This document shows positions 43,884 to 53,455 of a stretch of DNA of 64,000 nucleotides, piece after piece; the first letter of the stretch is position 1; every line of letters begins with the position of its first letter. Location: contig NZ_CP042997.1 in the NCBI RefSeq assembly GCF_008087625.1, positions 7,874,001 to 7,938,000 of the forward strand, in the 5' to 3' direction. Position numbers and translations under genes: made by a program. Below the pieces are notes generated by a model. That model had not been told where the DNA came from and ran no database searches. It worked only from the letters and a program-made list of their open reading frames with translations. Source of the stretch: Aquisphaera giovannonii (GTDB taxonomy: Bacteria; Planctomycetota; Planctomycetia; Isosphaerales; Isosphaeraceae).

Positions 43884-45218
43884 TCAGGCGTTCGCCGTCG
43901 CGCTCCCGGCGACGTCGGTCGAGGACGCCGGCAGGTCGATCGTGATCGCCAGGCCCGGGTCGGCGTTCGAGGCGCGGATGCGTCCCTGGTGCAGCCCGAC
44001 GGCCCGGCGGGCGATCGCCAGGCCCAGGCCGACCCCGCCGCTCTCGCGGTCCCGGTCGGCCTCGACCCGGAAGAACGGCTTGAAGAGGTCGTCGAGATGC
44101 TCCGGCGCGACGCCCGGCCCGCGGTCCCGGACCACGATCCGCGCCGAGCCGTCGACGCGGGAGACGCGGAGGTCCACGGCCTCGCCGTCGGGCGAGTGGC
44201 GGATGGCGTTGCGGAGGGCGTTCTCGACGGCACGCCGGATCAATTCCGGGTCGCCGAGCACGACGACGTCCGGGTCGGCGTCGAGGACGATCGAGCCGCC
44301 CCGACGCGCGGCCTCGAGGGAGCAATCCTCCGCGAGCCCCCGGACGAGCGGCCCCAGCGGCACGGGCTCTCGGACGCGGGCCGCGGGGTCGCCCTCGGTC
44401 CTCGTCAGGCTGAGAAGCTCGTCCACCAGCTCGGTCAGGCGGCCCGCCTCCTTGCTCGCCCGGGACAGGGCGGCCTCGCGGTCGGGCGCGGTGCGGGCCA
44501 GCTCCAGGGCGAAGATGAGGCGGGTCAGCGGGGACCTCAGCTCGTGCGAGACATCCTGAAGCAGCCGGCGTTCCGCCGTCAGCAGGGTCTCGATCCGCTC
44601 GGCCATGCGGTCGAAGGCCCTGCCCAGCTGGCCGATCTCGTCGCGGCGATCCGAGCGGAACCGCACCTCGAGGTCCCCCCGGCCGAACCGCTCGACCGCC
44701 GCCTTCAGCGCCCGCAGCGGCCGGGCCAGGTTGACGGCCAGCAGGTAGCCGAGGGCCACGATGACCGCGAGGAACCAGAGGAAGTAGGGCAGGAACTGGA
44801 GCGGGCCGAAGGGGGGCGGCAGCTCGATCAGAAGGCGATGGGCCCCGTCGTCGCTCGTCCGGACGATGACCAGCGGCCCGCGAGGCAGGAGGGGCGGCCA
44901 TGCGGGCGGGCCGGCGCGTGCGACCATCCTCGACCGGTCCGTCCCGTCCACCAGGTCGACGCCCCGACGATCCACCAGGAAGTGCCTCGCGTGGTAGTCG
45001 GAGTCCTGCCGCCTGAGGAAAGCGGCGAGGGCCCCGCGGCCGCCGCGCTCGTAGGCCTCGCGGGCCGCGTTGAGCTGCACCTTCTGGGCCCGTGCGAAGA
45101 AGTCCACCTTCCCCGGCAGGCGGGCCGAGACGAAGGCGGAGGTGGCCAGCAATCCGGCCAGCGAGACGAGGACCGTCGCCGCCACCCAGGTCAGGATCTT
45201 GGAGAAGATCGAGCTCAT
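43884..45218 (-). CDS. Sensor histidine kinase (CpxA/EnvZ class)
   Basis: The 444-residue protein has TM1 at about 8-30, an extracytoplasmic sensor of about 110 residues, TM2 at about 144-165, and a HAMP domain (RPLRALKAAVERFGRGDLEV). The HisKA helix LLQDVSHELRSPLTRL has the phospho-accepting His at about 225. The ATPase domain has ENALRNAIRHSPDGEAV (N box), VRDRGPGVAPEHLDDLFKPF and GGVGLGLAIARRAVGLH. It overlaps the regulator gene by four bases and is the last gene of the five-gene operon that starts at about 50996. Confidence 0.93.
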   Translation of the reverse strand: MSSIFSKILTWVAATVLVSLAGLLATSAFVSARLPGKVDFFARAQKVQLNAAREAYERGGRGALAAFLRRQDSDYHARHFLVDRRGVDLVDGTDRSRMVARAGPPAWPPLLPRGPLVIVRTSDDGAHRLLIELPPPFGPLQFLPYFLWFLAVIVALGYLLAVNLARPLRALKAAVERFGRGDLEVRFRSDRRDEIGQLGRAFDRMAERIETLLTAERRLLQDVSHELRSPLTRLIFALELARTAPDREAALSRASKEAGRLTELVDELLSLTRTEGDPAARVREPVPLGPLVRGLAEDCSLEAARRGGSIVLDADPDVVVLGDPELIRRAVENALRNAIRHSPDGEAVDLRVSRVDGSARIVVRDRGPGVAPEHLDDLFKPFFRVEADRDRESGGVGLGLAIARRAVGLHQGRIRASNADPGLAITIDLPASSTDVAGSATANA

Positions 45219-45949
45219 CGCTCGGCGGCCCCGCCCGCCTCGGCGCAGAAGAGGTAGCCGACGCCCCGGACCGTCCGGATCAGGTCGCCCCGGGGACCCA
45301 GCTTCTTCCGGATGTGGCTGACGTGGACGTCCAGCACCCGATCGAAGGGCGTCACCTGGCGCTGATAGAGCACGGCCGTCAGCTCCCGTCGCGAGACCGC
45401 CCGCCCGGCCGAGCGGACCAGCAGCTCGAGGAGGTCGAACTCCGTGGAGGTCGTCTCCAGCGGGTTGCCGTCCACGGTCACCTCGCGCCTGCCCGGCAGG
45501 AGGCGCACGCCGAGGGCCTCGATCGCCTGGGGGGCCGCCGCGAGGCCGCCGGAGCGTCGCAGGACCGCGCGGATGCGGGCGATGAGCTCCTCGGGGCCGA
45601 AGGGCTTGGGCAGGTAATCGTCCGCCCCGCCGTCGAGGCCCGCGACGCGGTCCTCCGGCGCGGTCCGGGCCGTCAGCATGATGACCGGCACGGCGCTGCG
45701 GCGGCGGAGCTGCCTGAGCAGCTCGAATCCGTCGAGCCCGGGGAGCATCACGTCCAGGAGGACCAGGTCATGCTCGCCGCCGAGGGCGCGGGCCAGGCCG
45801 AGGCGGCCGTCCCGCACGGCCTCCACCGCGAAGCCCCGGCCGACCAGGTATTCGCGCATCAGGTCGCATAGCTCGGCGTCATCATCGACGAGGAGGAGTC
45901 TCGTCGTCGGGGAGGCCGCCTGCCCCGCCTGGCTCGCCGGATCGGCCAT
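45215..45949 (-). CDS. OmpR-family response regulator
   Basis: The 244-residue protein has a receiver domain with the acidic pocket LLLVDDDAELCDLM, phospho-acceptor Asp66 in DLVLLDVMLPGLDGFE, and LTARTAPEDRV and ADDYLPKPFGPEEL (conserved Lys). The C-terminal winged helix follows: TEFDLLELLVRSAGRAVSRR, VLDVHVSHIRKKLGPRGDLI and IRTVRGVGYLF. It pairs with the overlapping histidine kinase. It lies 30 bases after an acyltransferase gene, so the pair may report on envelope changes made by the operon's own enzymes. Confidence 0.94.
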   Translation of the reverse strand: MADPASQAGQAASPTTRLLLVDDDAELCDLMREYLVGRGFAVEAVRDGRLGLARALGGEHDLVLLDVMLPGLDGFELLRQLRRRSAVPVIMLTARTAPEDRVAGLDGGADDYLPKPFGPEELIARIRAVLRRSGGLAAAPQAIEALGVRLLPGRREVTVDGNPLETTSTEFDLLELLVRSAGRAVSRRELTAVLYQRQVTPFDRVLDVHVSHIRKKLGPRGDLIRTVRGVGYLFCAEAGGAAER

Positions 45950-45979
45950 GGGTCTCCCCTCGCAGGTCGAGTGTCCCTG

Positions 45980-47608
45980 TCAGCCCAAGGATGCGCGGGC
46001 GCCCGCCTCGGGTTCGACGCCGAGCCGCTCCAGATTATACCCCGGATCGCCCTCGGCGATGGGAGGCGACCGGTCCTCGCCCGGCCCCTCGCCTTCGGCG
46101 CTGCCTCCGGACCGATCCGACGCGGACTCTGACGAGGCCTGGGCCAGTTTCGAGGCCCGCGCGGGGCCGAAGAGCGCGACCAGAGGCGTCGGCTTCACGA
46201 CCAGCTCGTAGAGGACGAGCGCCGCGGCCGAGGCCAGCGTCGAGGCGGCCAGGGCCTGGAGCCACCACGGCAGGCCGAGGGGCACGATCACCTTCAGCAC
46301 CGGGAGGAGCAGCGGCTGATGCACCAGGTAGATCCAGAAGGCCGTATCCGCCAGGTAGCGTCCGGCCCGGGTCGGCCGGTCCAGGTATCGCTGGAAGAAC
46401 CCGAGGAAGCCGAAGGCCGTGTAGGCCGAGCCCACGGCGTAGAGCGAGTATCCGGCCGCCTGGATGAAGGCATACGACGGGAGCGTCGTCCGCCTGCCGT
46501 AGGCCATCGAGAGGAAACCGGCGGCGGCGTGCGCGGCGGTGCCGATGGCCAGGCTCGGGAGCCATCGGGCCGCCACCTGGGCCAGTCCGGCCCTCTCCCG
46601 GTGGAGCCACCAGCCGACCAGGAAGTCGCACAGGTAGAAGGGCATGTCCCATTCCGGGTGGAACACGAAATCCGGGAATCCTCGGCCGATGCCCGCGGCC
46701 AGCCCCAGCGACCACCCGCCGAAGCCCCCGCCCGCGAGCCGGAGCGTCGGCGCGCCGACCAGGGCGAGCGCGAGCGGCAACAGGTCCAGGCGGAGCAGCG
46801 CCTCGCTTGCGCGATCCAGCAATCCCGGTACGCGCCGGCCGATAGCCCATTCCGCCAGCCCCGCCGCGGCCGGCGTGAAGGTGGCGAAGACCAGCAGATA
46901 CCAGAGGAACCACAGGTGCTGGAGCGTGAAGTAGCGCGCGTAGGCCCCGAAGAGCCACTGGCTCACCACTCCCGGCGGCCCGAAAGGGCCCCCGCCGAGA
47001 CCGCCGGGTGGTCCTCCGGGACCGCCCGGCGCGCCGGGCGGTTCGCCGGCACCACGAAGCGACTCGCTGGGGCCCGCTTCCATCCCCCAGGCCGGCGGCG
47101 GCCCCGGAGGCCGGCTCATGCCGGGCCCACCCGGACCTTCCCTTCCGCTTCTGCCGGGCATGTCGCGGCCGCCCGGCGGAGGTGCACCCGGGCCGGACCA
47201 GTCGGGCCCAGCCCCGCCGCGCGGGCCCGGGGGCGGCCCGCCCGGTCCGCCGCCGATGAGCTGCATGGTGACGAGGTAGAGCGGCACGAAGGTGAAGACG
47301 CCCACGAGCAGGGGCACGCCGATCCGCCACCACCGACGCTCCAGGTAACGCCTCGGGCCGTATTTCCGGTACATCATCCGGCAGAGGAAGCCGGAGACGA
47401 GGAAGAAGAGCGGCATCCGGAAACTATGGAGCCACTCCTGGAAGAGCATGGAGCCGGCGCCGCCGGCCATCCCGGGCGGGCCGAACGGCCCTCCGCCGCC
47501 GACCATCCCGGCGAAGAGGATGGCGTGATAATAGACGCCCAGGAGCATCGCGGATGCCCGGACGCAGTCCAGCGAGTGATGGCGAGACGAGGGAATGGTC
47601 TGGTTCAT
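45980..47608 (-). CDS. Acyltransferase-3 family membrane protein with a Gly/Pro-rich insert
   Basis: The 542-residue protein is an OPG/acyltransferase-3 type integral membrane enzyme with about ten helices: HHSLDCVRASAMLLGVYYHA (catalytic-type His), FRMPLFFLVSGFLC and RYLERRWWRIGVPLLVG at the start; later YLADTAFWIYLVHQPLLLPV. Such enzymes acylate sugars of exported glycans. Between TM3 and TM4, about residues 118-210, is a long Gly/Pro-rich stretch (GGGPGGPPPGPRGGAGPD and similar). It overlaps the GT2 gene by four bases. Confidence 0.9.
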   Translation of the reverse strand: MNQTIPSSRHHSLDCVRASAMLLGVYYHAILFAGMVGGGGPFGPPGMAGGAGSMLFQEWLHSFRMPLFFLVSGFLCRMMYRKYGPRRYLERRWWRIGVPLLVGVFTFVPLYLVTMQLIGGGPGGPPPGPRGGAGPDWSGPGAPPPGGRDMPGRSGREGPGGPGMSRPPGPPPAWGMEAGPSESLRGAGEPPGAPGGPGGPPGGLGGGPFGPPGVVSQWLFGAYARYFTLQHLWFLWYLLVFATFTPAAAGLAEWAIGRRVPGLLDRASEALLRLDLLPLALALVGAPTLRLAGGGFGGWSLGLAAGIGRGFPDFVFHPEWDMPFYLCDFLVGWWLHRERAGLAQVAARWLPSLAIGTAAHAAAGFLSMAYGRRTTLPSYAFIQAAGYSLYAVGSAYTAFGFLGFFQRYLDRPTRAGRYLADTAFWIYLVHQPLLLPVLKVIVPLGLPWWLQALAASTLASAAALVLYELVVKPTPLVALFGPARASKLAQASSESASDRSGGSAEGEGPGEDRSPPIAEGDPGYNLERLGVEPEAGARASLG

Positions 47609-48672
47609 CGCGCCACCCCCTGCACTGCCACCGTTCGCGGCAGCTTGGCCTCGCCGTTCGCCCCATTCGCCGCCCCGTCGACCCGGAGGTCGTCCTGGGG
47701 GCGGGCGAAGTCTTCGGGGCAGGCGGCCCGCGCGGGCCAGGCCGGCTCGCCTAGGTTCCTGCCGCCAGCGACGACGTAAAGGGGCCGGCCCTTCACCTCC
47801 TCATAGATCCTCGCGACGTAATCGCCGACCAGGCCGATGGCCGTCAGGATCGCTCCCGAGAAGAGGAGCTGGATGCAGACGAGCGACGCCCATCCCCGGA
47901 CCGTGGTCCGCAGCACGAACGTCTCGTAGAGGACCAGCACCGAATACACGACGCCCAGCAGGGTCAGCGCCATCCCTCCGTACAGGCTCAGCTTGAGGGG
48001 CAGCGCCGAGAACGACGAGATGGCCGTCCAGGCGAAGCGGAGCATCTTCCAGACGGGGTACTTCGTCGTGCCGGCCGCGCGGGCCCGGCGGTGGAACGGG
48101 ACGACGGCCTCCCTCAGGCCCAGCCAGGCGATCAGGCCGCGGACGAATCGGTGCTGCTCCCGGAGGCCGCCGAGGGCATCGACGGCCCGCCGGCTGAGCA
48201 GCCGGAAGTCCCCGACCTGCGGGCGGAGTCGCTCGTCCACGGCCTTCCGCATGATCGCGTAGAAGAGCGACGCGGTGGCGCGCTTGAAGGCGGTCTCGCC
48301 GTCACGCTGGACGCGCTGGGCGGAGACCACGTCGTAACCCTCCTCGTATTTCTGGACCATCGCGGGGAGGAGCTCGGGCGGGTCCTGCAGGTCCGCGTCC
48401 ATGACGACCACGGCGTCGCCGGTCGCGAAGTCGAGCCCCGCCGTGATCGCGGCCTGGTGGCCGAAGTTGCGGCTGAACTGCAACACCTTGATCCTGGAGT
48501 CGGCCCGGGCCGCCGCGTCCAGGATCGTCGGCGAATCGTCCCGGCTGCCGTCTTCCACGAAGAGGACTTCGAAGACGCAGCCGAGCCCCTCCAGCACCGG
48601 ATGCAGGGCTGCGAGGAGCGAAGGGAGGACCTCCGCCTCGTTGAAGATCGGGATGACGACGGACAGCTTCAC
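47605..48672 (-). CDS. GT2-family polyprenyl-phosphate glycosyltransferase
   Basis: The 355-residue protein starts MKLSVVIPIFNEAEVLPSLL and has the GT-A fold: VLFVEDGSRDDSPTIL, FGHQAAITAGLDFATGDAVV, VMDADLQDPPELLPAMV (DxD-like metal site) and DFRLLSRRAVDAL. Two C-terminal membrane helices follow (LKLSLYGGMALTLLGVVYSV and LLFSGAILTAIGLVGDYVA). This is the GtrB/DPM1 type that loads a sugar onto polyprenyl phosphate in the cytoplasmic leaflet. The overlapping GT39 gene upstream would use the product on the other side. Confidence 0.93.
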   Translation of the reverse strand: MKLSVVIPIFNEAEVLPSLLAALHPVLEGLGCVFEVLFVEDGSRDDSPTILDAAARADSRIKVLQFSRNFGHQAAITAGLDFATGDAVVVMDADLQDPPELLPAMVQKYEEGYDVVSAQRVQRDGETAFKRATASLFYAIMRKAVDERLRPQVGDFRLLSRRAVDALGGLREQHRFVRGLIAWLGLREAVVPFHRRARAAGTTKYPVWKMLRFAWTAISSFSALPLKLSLYGGMALTLLGVVYSVLVLYETFVLRTTVRGWASLVCIQLLFSGAILTAIGLVGDYVARIYEEVKGRPLYVVAGGRNLGEPAWPARAACPEDFARPQDDLRVDGAANGANGEAKLPRTVAVQGVAR

Positions 48673-50996
48673 GGCCGCACCCCCTTCCCTTTGCCCGCCG
48701 CGGCGACCCGGCCGGGCACCGGCCCGACCCTCACCAGCCCGCGCTCCGGATGCAGGTCGTAGACCCGCAGCCGCATCCGCCTTCCGGGGAACCCCGGGGG
48801 GCCTCCGTTGAGTCCGTCATCGGGCTCATCGGGCACGCCCCGGTCATCTCCCCATACTTCGGGACCCACGAGCTTGCCGTGCTTGCGGATCCATTCGTTG
48901 ATCTCACGGTTCTCTACCCCGGGGCCTCCGGGCCCCCCGGGCCCGCGGCCGAGACGGCCACCACCCGGGCCGCCCGGGCCGGGGCCGCCCGGGCCGCGTG
49001 GATCCTCCACCGCGAAGCGCAACTCGCCGGCCTCGACGATCGACGCGAACTGGTCCGTCGTGAGGATCGGATCCTGGCCGCTGAAGCCCCCCACCGCCAT
49101 CACCGGAAGCCCGGACCGGATGATCAAGGGAGCGGCCGGCATCGAGGAAGATGTGGCCACGAAGTACCGCTCGCCGCGGTGATTCGCCGCCAGGAAATCG
49201 GCAAGGCCCTCCTGGCCCATGAGTTCCATCCCCGGGCCGCCTCGCATCCCCGGGGGCCGCCAGCCGGGCCCCGGGCCCGCCATGCCGTCGACCGACTCGA
49301 GCAGGAAGGGGTCCGCCGCCGGCATCATCCCCATGCCCGGTGCGGCGACGGCCATGAGCGACCACGCCGCCGGCACGACCATCAGGGCCGCGAGGCCGGC
49401 GCACAGCGTGATCAGGGCCGGCGCCGGACCTCGCCCCCATTGCCAACGCGTTCCCCCGGTGCCCCACGCGGCGAGTCCGCCCGCGGCGGCCAGGCACGCC
49501 GCCGCCACGAGGGCCGGCTCGAGCCTGCTCTGCCACTCCGCGAATGGTGCGAGCAGGGCATACTGCCAGGCCGCCGTAGAGACGATGGCCGCCGAGAGCA
49601 GGAGGGCACGCAGGTTGCCCCACCCGGCCGCCGCCTGCCACTGCCACTGCCACATGCTGACGACGCACAGGCCGACCATCGCGGCCAGCGGCGCCGCCAG
49701 TTCCACGGTGTAGTAGGAGTGGGTGATGCCCCGAGAAAAGCTGAATATCAAGGCATATGTGAGGAACCACCCGCTCCAGATGAAGATCGAAGTGGCCCGG
49801 CGATCGAGCGGCCGACGCCAGGTGCTGCCCCGGCAGGCCGAGAGCCCGCCGAGGACGGCCAGCGGGAGGAGCCACGCGAACTGGCCCGCCATCTCGCGAC
49901 CGAGAAGGCGCAGCGGCCCCGGCGGTCCCCCGAACCCCGGAGGCCCGTTGGGCCCCCCGGGCCCCATGGGACCGCCCGGGAACGGCCCGCCCGGCCCTCC
50001 CGGAAATGGCCCTCCCGGAAATGGACCGCCCGGCCCCGGCATGCCAGCCATGTCGGCGGGCGGGCCGCCCGGCCCCTGGTCGTCGTCGGCGTCGAGCGCC
50101 GGCCCTCCTGGAGGGGGTCCGCCCCCGCCCGGGCCCATGTTTCCCATCCCGCCGAAGACCCGGCCCAGGCCGTTGTAGCCCAGGGCGAGCCCGAGGGCCG
50201 AATTGTTCGTCGAGCCCCCCATGTAGGGTCGCCTCGAGGCCGGCGTCAGGTCCACCGCAACGGTCCACGATAAGGCCACGACCACCAGCACGCACGAGGC
50301 GAGGGCGAGTTGCTTCGCCCGCTCGATCGGGCTGCCCGGCGCGAACAGCAGGTAGGCCAGGTAGAACGTCGGCAGGACGACGAACGCGGCGAGCATCTTG
50401 GCGTTGAAGCCCAGGCCGATCAGCGCCATGGACGCGACCAGCCATCGCCCCTTTCCGGTCTCGATCGCCCGGAAGGCCGCCCCGGCCGCCAGAACCTGGA
50501 GCAGCACGAGGATCGTGTCCGGCATGTTGTCCCGGTCGATGGCCACGCTGATCGGGAAGAGGGCCAGCACCAGCCCGGCGATCAGCCCGGCCGCATCGCC
50601 GCCGGCACGCCGCACCAGCAGGCCGACCGCCAGGACCGTCGAGGCCCCCATGATGGCCTGGGGGACGATGAGGCTCGTCCCACCGTAGCCAAACAGCCCC
50701 GCGCTCGCCGCCTGGATCCAGAGGGCGAGCGGCGGCTTGTCCACCGTCACGAACCCGCCCGGGTCGAAGGACGCGAAGAAGAAGTTGGTCGGGTTGACGA
50801 GCATCGATCGCGCCGCGGCCGCGTAGTACGGATTGCCGTAACCGTTCTTCTCCAGACCCCACAGGCGGATGCCCGCGGCGACGAGGAGGACCGCCGCCCA
50901 GCCGGCCAGCACCGCCGCGCCGGGCCGGCCGCGGCCGCTCCCTATCCGTTCCGCCCGATCTCGTCCATCGCCCTTCATCGAGAGTTGCATGAGCAT
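48669..50996 (-). CDS. GT39/ArnT-like membrane glycosyltransferase with Gly/Pro-rich inserts
   Basis: I chose ATG 50996 (MLMQLSMKG); 50990 and 50978 are close alternatives, and the ORF to 51197 has no further domain. The ~775-residue protein resembles YkcB-type GT39 enzymes: GLEKNGYGNPYYAAAARSML, FASFDPGGFVTVDKPPLALW (acidic catalytic loop), ALFPISVAIDRDNMPDTILV and FSRGITHSYYTVELAAPLAA. About a dozen membrane helices are visible. A ~100-residue Gly/Pro-rich segment (GGPFPGGPFPGGPGGPFPGG and neighbours) interrupts the helices, and shorter ones lie in the C-terminal domain. It is the first gene of the operon, overlapping the GT2 gene. Confidence 0.9.
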   Translation of the reverse strand: MLMQLSMKGDGRDRAERIGSGRGRPGAAVLAGWAAVLLVAAGIRLWGLEKNGYGNPYYAAAARSMLVNPTNFFFASFDPGGFVTVDKPPLALWIQAASAGLFGYGGTSLIVPQAIMGASTVLAVGLLVRRAGGDAAGLIAGLVLALFPISVAIDRDNMPDTILVLLQVLAAGAAFRAIETGKGRWLVASMALIGLGFNAKMLAAFVVLPTFYLAYLLFAPGSPIERAKQLALASCVLVVVALSWTVAVDLTPASRRPYMGGSTNNSALGLALGYNGLGRVFGGMGNMGPGGGGPPPGGPALDADDDQGPGGPPADMAGMPGPGGPFPGGPFPGGPGGPFPGGPMGPGGPNGPPGFGGPPGPLRLLGREMAGQFAWLLPLAVLGGLSACRGSTWRRPLDRRATSIFIWSGWFLTYALIFSFSRGITHSYYTVELAAPLAAMVGLCVVSMWQWQWQAAAGWGNLRALLLSAAIVSTAAWQYALLAPFAEWQSRLEPALVAAACLAAAGGLAAWGTGGTRWQWGRGPAPALITLCAGLAALMVVPAAWSLMAVAAPGMGMMPAADPFLLESVDGMAGPGPGWRPPGMRGGPGMELMGQEGLADFLAANHRGERYFVATSSSMPAAPLIIRSGLPVMAVGGFSGQDPILTTDQFASIVEAGELRFAVEDPRGPGGPGPGGPGGGRLGRGPGGPGGPGVENREINEWIRKHGKLVGPEVWGDDRGVPDEPDDGLNGGPPGFPGRRMRLRVYDLHPERGLVRVGPVPGRVAAAGKGKGVRP

Positions 50997-51300
50997 CGCG
51001 CGCACCGCCTTCCGGGCCGCCGCGGTCGATGGCACTTCGACCGCACCAGTCTGTCTCTTGTCCGGCCGGGGCGACGTCCCTCGCCCAGGCGTCTCCACGG
51101 AGACACTAACGCAAGCCAGCCGGCCTCCGCTCTTAACGAATGTAAATTCGCGGCCGCCTCCCGCCCGGACGCGAATCCGGCATCGCGGGGACGCCACGAT
51201 GCGGGGCTCCGCCTCGGCACGCCGGGCCCTCTTGCGTTATGCTGGGGTCGACTCGAGGGCCGTCGCGGGGTCGACGCCTCCCACCAAGCGGGATCGAACC

Positions 51301-52158
51301 ATGATTCAGCCCGGGACTGTCCGCGTCGCCGCCGTCCAGATGGAGCCCGCGCTCGGCCGCGTCGCCGAGAACCTCGCCCGCATCGAGGCCGACCTCGCCC
51401 GGGCCGCGGAGTCCGGCGCACGGCTCGCCGTCTTCCCGGAGTGTGCCCTCAGCGGGTACGGCTTCGGCTCGCGCGAGGAGGGCCTGGCCCACTCGGTGCC
51501 GATCGACGGCGAGGAGCTCGCCCGGGTCGCCCGGGCCGTCGCGAGGACCGGCTGCGCCTGCATCTTCGGGCTCCTCGAGCGGGACGGGTCGCGGCTCTAC
51601 AACGCCTGCACCCTGGTCGGCCCGCGGGGCGTGGTCGGGACGTACCGCAAGGTCCACCTGCCGTTCCTCGGCATCGACATGTTCGTCGATCCCGGCGACC
51701 GGCCGTTCGCCGTCCACGAGGTCCCCGGGCTGGACCTGCGGGTCGGCATGCACATCTGCTACGACGGCACCTTCCCCGAGACGCCGCGCATCCTGGCCTT
51801 ACAGGGGGCCGACCTGCTCGTGCTGCCGACGAACTGGCCCACGCACTCGGAAGCCGCCGCCGATCACATGGTGGCGACCCGTGCCCTGGAGAACACCGTC
51901 TATTACATGGCCGTCAACCGGGTCGGCGTGGAGAGCGGCTTCCGGTTCATCGGCACGAGCTCCATCGCCGACCCCGGCGGCCGGATCCTGGCCCGGGCCT
52001 CGGCAGACTCCGCGGAGATGCTGTTCGCCGACATCGAGCCCGAACGCGCCCGCCGCAAGCTCCTCGTCCGCGTGCCGGGCAAGCACGAGGTCAATCGGAT
52101 CGCCGACCGCCGCCCCGCCTTCTACGGGCCGCTCGTCGAGCCGAACGGCCGGGACTGA
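51301..52158 (+). CDS. Carbon-nitrogen hydrolase (nitrilase superfamily)
   Basis: The start at 51301 (MIQPGTVRVAAVQMEPALGR) gives 285 residues. The catalytic triad is Glu47 (AVFPECALSGYGF), Lys117 (GTYRKVHLPFLG) and Cys152 (GMHICYDGTFPETPR). MVATRALENTVYYMAVNRVG and GTSSIADPGGRILA complete the fold. Family members hydrolyse amides, nitriles or carbamoyl groups in the cytoplasm. The neighbours do not reveal the substrate. In-frame extensions upstream run into the promoter region of the divergent operon. Confidence 0.9.
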   Translation: MIQPGTVRVAAVQMEPALGRVAENLARIEADLARAAESGARLAVFPECALSGYGFGSREEGLAHSVPIDGEELARVARAVARTGCACIFGLLERDGSRLYNACTLVGPRGVVGTYRKVHLPFLGIDMFVDPGDRPFAVHEVPGLDLRVGMHICYDGTFPETPRILALQGADLLVLPTNWPTHSEAAADHMVATRALENTVYYMAVNRVGVESGFRFIGTSSIADPGGRILARASADSAEMLFADIEPERARRKLLVRVPGKHEVNRIADRRPAFYGPLVEPNGRD

Positions 52159-52331
52159 AATGCCCGACGCGATTCCCGGCACCGGCGAGTAGAAACTCCC
52201 CAGGCCCCCGAGACTCCCCGGCCGGTGCAGCGAGATTGAGCGCCGGGGGAGATCGTGCCGATAGGAAGCATGGTCGAGGACGAGCGCGCAGGATGCCGCG
52301 CCGACTCGGGAATCGAAGGCAGGAGGCCACG

Positions 52332-53345
52332 ATGAACGTGCGGAGGACTTTCCGGGCACTCGGGGGCTTGTTCGTGATCGCGTGCGCCGCGGGCAACGCG
52401 GCGGCGGCGGGCTGGGCGGATTCGCTCTTCCAGGAGCGGACGCACGACTTCGGCGCCGTGCCTCGCGGGGCGAAGGTGAAGCATGACTTCATGCTCGTGA
52501 ACCGGCTGGCGGAGCCGATCACCATCTTGAGTCTCCGGCCGTCGTGCGGCTGCACCAGCGGCAAGGCCAGCGCCGGGACGGTGAACCCCGGGCAGGCCGC
52601 GGTGATCGAGGCCCAGATGGACACGCGGAATTTCCTCGGCCTGAAGGCGACCACCCTGTTCGTGACCCTCGTCACCGCGAGCGGGAAGGAGGCCGAGGTC
52701 CGGCTCGGCGTCTCGTCCAACATCCTCGCGGACATCGTCCTCAATCCCGGCTCGGCCGACTTCGGGACCGTCCTGAAGGGGCAGGCCCCGTCCCAGGTCA
52801 TCACGATCGACCGGATCGGGGGCGCGTCGTGGAGGTTCGAGCGGATGGTGTCGGCCAGCCGGGTCCTGACCGCGAAGCTCGTTGAGACCAAGCGGGACGC
52901 GGGCGGCTCGGTGAGCTACGCCCTGACCGTGGGCATCCGACCCGACGCCCCGGCCGGGCCGGTCCGCGACGAGATCCGGCTCATCAGCAACGACCGCGAG
53001 ACGCCGAGCATCCCCGTGCTGGTCACCGGATACGTCCGCGGCGACCTGACGGCCGCGCCCTCGGTTCTCACCATGGGCGAGGTCAGCTCGGCGGCCGGCA
53101 AGCAGGGGCGATTCGTCGTCCGGAGCACGCGGCCCTTCTCCATCACCAAAGTGGAGGGCGCCGGCGACGGCTTCTCGGTGGCCGCGGCCGAGGCCGACCG
53201 CAAGAACACCCACGTGATCACGGTCGCCTACCGGCCCGGCGAGGGGAACATGCGGGGCGACCTCAAGCGGGTCTTCCGCGTGCACACGGACCTGCCCGAC
53301 GAGCCCCCGCTGGACCTGACGGCCACGCTCCACGTCAATCCGTGA
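52332..53345 (+). CDS. Secreted DUF1573 protein
   Basis: AGGAGG at 52321-52326 fixes the ATG at 52332. The 337-residue protein has a signal peptide (LGGLFVIACAAGNAAAAG). Residues of about 36-130 are a DUF1573 domain: QERTHDFGAVPRGAKVKHDF, LSLRPSCGCTSGKAS and VNPGQAAVIEAQMDT. A second immunoglobulin-like repeat follows (NPGSADFGTVLKGQAPSQVI), then a third weaker one (PSVLTMGEVSS). These beta-sandwich domains are frequent in Bacteroidetes and planctomycete exported proteins. The function is unknown. Confidence 0.88.
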   Translation: MNVRRTFRALGGLFVIACAAGNAAAAGWADSLFQERTHDFGAVPRGAKVKHDFMLVNRLAEPITILSLRPSCGCTSGKASAGTVNPGQAAVIEAQMDTRNFLGLKATTLFVTLVTASGKEAEVRLGVSSNILADIVLNPGSADFGTVLKGQAPSQVITIDRIGGASWRFERMVSASRVLTAKLVETKRDAGGSVSYALTVGIRPDAPAGPVRDEIRLISNDRETPSIPVLVTGYVRGDLTAAPSVLTMGEVSSAAGKQGRFVVRSTRPFSITKVEGAGDGFSVAAAEADRKNTHVITVAYRPGEGNMRGDLKRVFRVHTDLPDEPPLDLTATLHVNP

Positions 53346-53455
53346 CGGGACGACGGGCCCTCGGTATTCCTCGGCCGGCGCGCACAATCTACAATCGTCC
53401 ACGGCCGCCGGCGTCGTGGCGATGGCCGGCCTCCACCGAGTGACGGAAATCAACC

